NCBI GenBank assembly: GCA_029582165.1
Contig: CM055870.1
Span: 45,092,513 to 45,156,512 of the forward strand
Direction of reading: 5' to 3'
Source of the DNA: Portulaca oleracea
Lineage: Eukaryota; Streptophyta; Magnoliopsida; Caryophyllales; Portulacaceae
DNA length: 64,000 bases
Position numbers and translations under genes: made by a program
The notes under the pieces: generated by a model
The model's input: the letters and a program-made list of their open reading frames with translations, nothing else
Database searches by the model: none
What the model was told of the DNA's origin: nothing
Shown here: piece by piece, positions 58,601 to 64,000 of the stretch
Numbering within the stretch: position 1 is the stretch's first letter
Layout: every line of letters begins with the position of its first letter

Positions 58601-61092
58601 TGTAGGTTTATTTGGAGGACTTTGGCGGGGACGACGTTGATTATTCCACTCATTTTGTAACGCAAAATGTTTTTGAGAGTATTGACGCATTGCAAGAATG
58701 GGCTAATGGAGTTGCTATGGGTATAGGTTTTAGGTTTGTACGGGCTTCGTACAAGAGAAAAGATGCGGATAGTCCGTTAAGGTGTTATTTGAAGTGTTGG
58801 AGGTACGGTAAATATCGTGGGAAACTGAATGATCTTGATGATGCGACTCGTCGGAGTACGTCAACGAAGGCGTGCCAATGTAAATTCGCCATTGTTGCGT
58901 GGACTCGCAACGAAACGGAATGGCGAGTTCGTGTGTGCGACGGTGACCGGGGGAAGCACAATCATGCCTTCATCGTGTACGAGGAAGGGCATCGTCACGG
59001 ACATCCATTAACCCCTGAAATGAAAGAACATGTCCGGGATATGAAAAACACAGGGTACACACCGGCGACGATACAAACGTCGTTGAAGATTAGGTTCCCC
59101 GCCTCTACGATAAACGTGAAGCAAGTATACAACGAGCGGGCAAAGATGCGCACTAAGGAATTGGATGGTAGGACGGCTGCGGGACAATGTCTGCGCATGG
59201 CGAAACTCGGTGGGTACGTCTCTTTTGTCGATTATGATGACGATGGCGAGCTTCGTCAGGTTTTTTTTATGTCATCCTTACTCGTTGAAGTTGCTATGTA
59301 CGTACCCAAATGTCATTCTCATTGACACAACGTACAAGACAAACAAGGCAAAGCGGCCTTTATGTGAGCTCGTAGGCATGACATCGACAAAGCGCAACTT
59401 CCAGATTGCTTACTCGTTCATGCGGGACGAAAAGATGGAATCATATGAGTGGCTAATGTGGAGGGTGCATGAATTGTTGGGTCCCGATGTAATTCCATCC
59501 GTGTTTGTGACCGACAAGCAGGATGCTTTGTTGGGGGCTGTTGCCAGGGTTTACCCAAATGTGCACCAACTTTTGTGCGTGTGGCATATTGCGAATGATG
59601 TGAAGAACAAAGTAAACAAACTTACTGGGGGCCCTAAGCTCGAACTCGGGCTTCATTTCAGACATCATTTCTGGAACGGCATTGTACATGCGAAGACTGT
59701 TGGAGATTTCAAAGTCAAGTGGAAAGAGGTTGTTAACGCGTGGATCGGGCAAAACAAACCGATAGTTGATTATCTTACGGGGACGTGGCTCAGTCATAAG
59801 GAAAAATTTGTTTGTGCTTGGACCGATAATGTACCTCACATGGGGAACACAGCCACTTCAAGAGTTGAGAGCCAGCATTCATCACTAAAGTATTATATTG
59901 GCAGTTCCAGAGGCACATTCGATCGTGTGTTTGCGAAGATTCACCATCACTTGGAGAATCAACATACGGAGATTAAGAGGGAGCTTGAACAGTCAAGGAG
60001 CACGCACAGGCAATTAGGTCCATCTCATTTCTTTAAGAATTTGCACGGAAGAGTATCTCACCACGCATTGGACCTTTTGTCGTATGAGCTCAATAAGATG
60101 CTGGCGGTGAGGTATGAAAATGAATGCTATTTATGCGATCACCTGGTGTCGAGAACCCACCTCCTCCCGTGCGCGTGTTCTATGATGGAAGTTTACGATC
60201 CGAGAGTCAATTCACGACACGGATAAATATGTTTTGGAGACAACCGCGGTGATTGGCGATGGTGAAATCGCATGCTCAAATGATGTTCCATCAGTGCAGA
60301 CTTAGAACAATTTGAGGCGGCTAACTGTGTTCGAGAGTGACCCAGCAGTTGTACGACACGTAAACAGTGTCCTCAATGGAAAGTTGAATCCCGACAGTGA
60401 GTATATTCCTGATCCGCAGACAAGCCCCCCACGCCCCGGCAGACCAAAGACTTCAAAATCCACGCGACGCAACCCCAGTGCGTTTGAGTACGAACGATCA
60501 TCGGGACGGGGTAGCAAGACTACGACGAACTCGTCAAGGAAAAAAGGAACCAGTTCTTCATCAGTTGGGATGGGGTCAACAGGTTTGCATATCTTAATCT
60601 TTATAGCACTTGTTTGGTTTTCATAATGACTATATATTGTTGTTTATAACTTAAGATAATATGATTCGCAGGTATCAACCGGATGCGTCAAGATCCGTTC
60701 CCGTTCGAGGACGCTTTGCCACATTTCATTCTGCCATACGTCGTTGGATGGACGGATGTGGAATCTGATGGCAACTGTGGGTTCAGATGCGTAGCCGAGG
60801 CAGGTTACGGGGATGAGCAAAAGTGGTCAATTGCTAGGTTCTCAATGGGCACTGAGTTGCAGGCGAGTGAAAATGCATATGTTACTGCGTTTTCTAACAG
60901 CAATGAGATGTTCCCTGAGACCTACACAAGGATTCACGGCAACTTGGCTGGGCCAGCCCCGTACGAACATTGGATGTCGGCTCCAAATGACTTATTTCCA
61001 GCTGCGACATTGACGAATATGATGTGGATCTTCTTGTCAACACCTCCTGGGTTAATGTGTGTTGGTTAACTAAGTCGTGTCACGAGGCAAGA

Positions 61093-61735
61093 GGATCATG
61101 TTATTGTCCAAGGAGAGTGTGTTGTTTAACTGTTAATCTATGGTTGAAAAAGACTTTCATCAGCCGTACCGACTTCTCGTTTAATTGTTTGGTTCCCAGA
61201 AATTAACGACCGCATCGTGATGAAATTGCGCGCGAGGTCTACAGGCTCGGGAGTTAGAAGCGACGATTCGGTACAATGCAATGTTTCTATTGTACAGCCT
61301 GGTGGGCAACAAGATAAGACGGATCTGAAAAAGAATCTAGTAGTGAAGGGTCTAATACAAATCGTGTTGGGCTTTCTTGCATGTAAGATTCACAGGTCCA
61401 TCAAAGCAGTGAATTTGCATCATCGTTTAATGCTTTGATGGACCTATGAATCTTACATGCACGAAAGTCCAACACGATTTGTACTGCACTTCACTACTAG
61501 CTTCCCTTTCAGATCCGCCTTATCTTGTTGACCCACCAGGATGCACAATAGAAACATTGCATTGTACCGAATCTAACACGCTTCTAACTCCCAAAGCATT
61601 GCACTCGCCAATTTCATCTGGCGATAGTGAGCTACTGGGAACCAAACAAATAAACGAGTTGATCTGGGCATTGGTTAACCTTCTCAACCATACATTATCG
61701 AGTTACAACACACTCTCCTTGGACACTAACATGAC
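61093..61735. repeat. Large inverted duplication at the end of the MULE gene
   Basis: Left arm 61093-61408 and right arm 61431-61735 are reverse complements around a 22 bp spacer. Inner parts match closely (TGCATGTAAGATTCA, GGTCCATCAAAGCA, CAATGCAATGTTTCTATTGT, GGTGGG/CAACAAGATAAG); the outer parts match with more differences and small indels (TGTCCAAGGAGAGTGTGTTGT, TTTGTTTGGTTCCCAG). The arms begin about where the OTU frame loses sense. A transcript through it would fold into a ~300 bp duplex. Confidence 0.88.
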
Positions 61736-61759
61736 CCAAAACTCAACCTCTTTTTTTGA

Positions 61760-62640
61760 CGTATACAACTAACAAACTATAACTATACATTAACATAATT
61801 ATTATCCTAACCTACCATCACAAAATAACCTATTCACTTACGTATCAACTGGTTGTTGAGTACCTAAGTTATTAAATGGATGTGACATAACTATTATGTC
61901 ATCATTTGGAGTTATGAGTACATAAGTTGACAATTAAGTTGGATTATGAATAAATTACCCATACCAACTATATACGCCAACTTACTTACAAATAACAACC
62001 AAAATCATCCAAACTCAACATCCTTTTAACACAACTACATATAAACTATTCGGAATATACACTAACCCCTAAACTTAACCCTACATCACAATTACAATTT
62101 TTTTCTAAGACAATTAATTACTAATATTAACACATGCTTAATCACTAAATAATATTAACGCATCAAATATTAACAACGAATCACTAATCACTGATATTAA
62201 TCACTACTAATTGTCATATTAACACATGCTTAACATTAATATTAATATTAACAATATTAATATTAATCTAATTTTCATAACACAATATTAATAATAATAA
62301 TAATACAATTAATCACTAATAATTATCAAATTAACACATAATTAACAATAATATTAATAATAACAGTATTAATAATTATCATATTTAATAATAACAATAA
62401 TAAATATAATAAATATAATATTTAATTTTTATATATTATTTAACAATAATAACATTAATAACGATTATTAACAATAATAATTTTAATAACAATTATTATC
62501 AATAATAATATTAATAAAAATAACAATAACAATATTAATAAACATAACAATAACAATATTAATAAACATAACAATAACAATATTAATAAACATAACAATA
62601 ATAATAATTAATATTAATAAAATTAATATTTAAAAAAAAA
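61760..62640. other. AT-rich non-coding right part of the MULE
   Basis: Long runs of AAT, ATTAAC and ACAATAATAATATT-type low complexity. No coding signal and no second gene (for example no mudrB-like frame) could be seen. Confidence 0.7.
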
Positions 62641-63050
62641 GGAAAAAAAATAAAAAATGGTAGGTCGCCATGAAATGTGACATGAGTCGTTGCGGCATTC
62701 AGATCCCGCAAGGCCGCGTCGCGTCGGATCTAGGCGCCAGATCGGCGGCGCTTGTCGCGTTGAGCGGCGGCCCCAAATGCTTTTTTTATTTTTTGCTTTT
62801 CGTCGAAATTCAAAATTACAAAAAATAAAACCTCAAATTCAAAATAAAAATTCGAAACATACCTCAAATTCGCGATTAAATCCCGGTATGAGGGTGGTTT
62901 GTGGTGGTCGATGGTTGAGAGCGTTTTCTAGAGAGATAAACTAGAGAGATAGTGGAGAGTGAAGTTATGAGGTTCAAGGGCGTGGGTTGAAAATATTATG
63001 CGAAAGGTGGGCGACAATAGTAAAAAGGGGGGCGACGAAAAGCAAGCGGG
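62641..63050. other. GC-rich right subterminal region and TIR of the MULE
   Basis: A GC-rich patch (about 62655-62780; CGCGTCGCGTCGGATC, GATCGGCGGCGC) contains small palindromes, mirroring the GC hairpin on the left side. The right TIR occupies the last ~60 bp. Confidence 0.65.
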
Positions 63051-63274
63051 TATTTATTTACTTTTTCTCTCCTCATCCACCTTATTTTTTATCAATGTAT
63101 CCAATTAACATTAGAACTCACTTACGTATTTAATTAATATGAGTCAAACTCATGCACACCATTAGAAAACTAATTAAATAAAAAAGACCAATTTTACCTC
63201 TGTTGGTTAGGGTGCACAGATTCCATCTCATTTAATAAGTTAAATTCAAACTCACTGTTGCGGGTGTTCTTATA
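63051..63274. mobile_element. Right part of the MITE split by the MULE
   Basis: It resumes with TATTTATTTACTTTTTCTCT and continues through TAATTAATATGAGTCAAACT to a right end of CACTGTTGCGGGTGTTCTTA, matching the right half of 56869-57260. Confidence 0.7.
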
Positions 63275-63960
63275 ATCCCTCTGTTCCCAAAAAAATTGTC
63301 CTAAAAAGTTGTCCATGTTTAGCTAATGAGGTCAATTTTTTTAAACTTTCTACCATTAATTAATGGGTTTTTGGACATCAATAATACCAATTTTGGGAGT
63401 ACTGGATATTAATAATACAAACTATTTTCTTGGACGCTAGCAGTACGAACTATTGACTTATTTTCCTCTAACAGTACACCATCGAATTATTATGGTTTTA
63501 ACTCATCGAAAAGATGATGTGACTCCATAATATGTGATATGGAAGGCATGTTAGTATCCGCGTCAACATTTTCTACCCAACCTCCGCCTTCCACGTCACA
63601 CATCATGGAGCCACGTCATCTTTCCGATGAGTTAAAACTATAACAACTCGGTCGTGTACTGTTGGAGGAAAATAGGTCGATAGTTGGTACTACTAGTGTC
63701 CAAGAAAACAGTTTGTATTATTAGTGTCCAATACCCTCAAAGTTGGTATTATTGACGTCCAATAATCTTTAATTAATTTATCAAATTATGTTGAGTTACT
63801 GTGTAAAACTATCCTCATTAGATTTGTAATGAAAACACTTATACTTAAATATAATATTATAAGTCTTACTAAGATAAAAATGTAAAAATTTTAATGGTCA
63901 AAGTATTGTAATGATAACCGTGAAAACGCCAAGTAGACAACTTTTTTGGAATGGAGGGAG
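63275..63960. mobile_element. Stowaway-type MITE interrupted by a foldback element
   Basis: The ends ATCCCTCTGTTCC and (complement) CTCCCTCCATTCC are inverted and run into AAAAAA(A)TTGTCC on both sides; flanks are TA and CA. The MITE proper is only about 290 bp once the 63371-63762 insertion is removed. The terminus matches the mariner-like element family. Confidence 0.75.
63371..63762. mobile_element. Palindromic foldback element (392 bp)
   Basis: Nearly the whole element is an inverted repeat, arms about 190 bp, from TTGGACATCAATAATACCAA to the complement of TTGGACGTCAATAATACCAA. Shared inner blocks are TACAAACT(A/G)TTTTCTTGGAC, CAACAGTACAC and GTTTTAACTCATCG. It is non-coding and inserted in a Stowaway MITE. 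Similar AATAATAC/TTGGAC phrasing recalls the element at 30392-30747. Confidence 0.8.
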
Positions 63961-64000
63961 CACATTATTTTATTAAAAATTATAAATAAATAAAAACTCA

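Larger units (their letters stand above)
57808..61069 (+). pseudogene. MULE transposase-OTU fusion gene, interrupted
   Basis: Exon 1 is 57808-57846 (13 codons). Its intron (57847-58605) ends TTTGTAG. Exon 2 has a FAR1-like DNA-binding domain (KACQCKF...HNHAF), then the MULE transposase: IDTTYKTNKAKRP (first Asp), VFVTDKQDAL (second Asp), TATSRVESQHSSLKYY (Glu), and a SWIM finger CYLCDHLVSRTHLLPCAC. A T-run at about 59260-59267 carries an extra base; a second shift is near 60205-60225; TAG is at 60303. The linker PRPGRPKTSKSTRR is basic. After a small intron (60583-60671) comes an OTU cysteine-protease start, WTDVESDGNCGFRCVAEAG (catalytic Asp and Cys). The OTU tail, with its His, is not recognisable past about 61020. 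Plant databases sometimes label such proteins 'PKS-NRPS hybrid synthetase-like', which would mislead. Confidence 0.88.
57624..63050 (+). mobile_element. Mutator-like element with MULE transposase and OTU domain (5.4 kb)
   Basis: Terminal inverted repeats share CGCCCCCCTTTTTACTATTGTCGCC and lie within about 45 bp of each edge. Flanks TATTTATTG (57615-57623) and TATTTATTT (63051-63059) are a 9 bp duplication with one mismatch, as expected for Mutator. The outside sequences together rebuild a MITE seen whole at 56869-57260, confirming the boundaries. The gene runs left to right, and the right third holds an inverted duplication (61093-61735) and long AT-rich DNA. The transposase has two frameshifts and one stop, so this copy is not autonomous now. 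Confidence 0.9.

Noticed and set aside
57501..62944. 'PKS-NRPS hybrid synthetase-like' label that similar plant proteins often carry
   Set aside because: The motifs are MULE transposase, SWIM finger and OTU; there is no ketosynthase, adenylation or carrier domain.

Overview
This is plant nuclear DNA, almost certainly from a eudicot. It is AT-rich and its host genes are intron-bearing: a class III peroxidase, a DUF1639 protein and a plant O-fucosyltransferase-family protein. The transposon set is plant-specific: an L1 with an RT zinc-binding domain, a DD39D mariner, SIRE-type and other Ty1/copia elements, a MULE with an OTU domain, hAT and Stowaway MITEs, and short Helitrons. I cannot fix the species from sequence alone. 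There is no tRNA, rRNA, CRISPR array or prokaryotic feature.

Layout. 1-3.5 kb is AT-rich DNA with MITE remnants. 4.0-9.9 kb holds a dead L1-type LINE on the minus strand, bracketed by two nearly identical ~335 bp direct repeats with TIR-like ends. 9.9-11.4 kb holds a short Helitron and a hAT-like element with AAT microsatellites. 11.5-16.4 kb is a 4.9 kb TIR element set in (TA)n, with ~200 bp tandem repeats inside. 16.7-20.3 kb is a complete but mutated mariner-like element with TA duplications. 20.4-22.5 kb is the four-exon peroxidase gene (minus), whose reading frame runs about 96 codons past the normal end. 23.3-29.7 kb is a Ty1/copia element (plus) whose gag is partly replaced by a foreign LTR-like segment. 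33.4-34.3 kb is a two-exon DUF1639 gene (minus). 35.6-42.2 kb is a bed of non-autonomous elements. One of these, a 1.6 kb TIR element, carries fragments of two unrelated host genes: an LRR protein and an MscS-like channel. 42.2-52.6 kb is a SIRE-type Ty1/copia element (minus) with an extra open reading frame between pol and the 3' LTR, and with a 1.9 kb solo LTR nested in it. 54.1-56.2 kb is the O-fucosyltransferase-family gene (minus). 57.6-63.05 kb is an autonomous-type Mutator-like element (FAR1-like DNA-binding domain, MULE transposase, SWIM finger, OTU protease domain). It sits inside a MITE and ends in a ~640 bp inverted duplication. 63.3-64.0 kb is a Stowaway-type MITE split by a palindromic element.

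Three host genes are supported, all on the minus strand. Nearly all the rest is layered transposon sequence, and the nesting gives relative insertion ages. All autonomous elements carry stops or frameshifts, and several lesions are G-to-A changes on the coding strand (Trp to stop, Cys to Tyr), as expected of deaminated methylcytosine. The points most worth a second look are the inverted duplication at the end of the MULE gene (a possible hairpin-RNA silencing locus), the two-gene-capturing TIR element, the LINE held between direct repeats, the gag-replacing LTR segment and the extended peroxidase.
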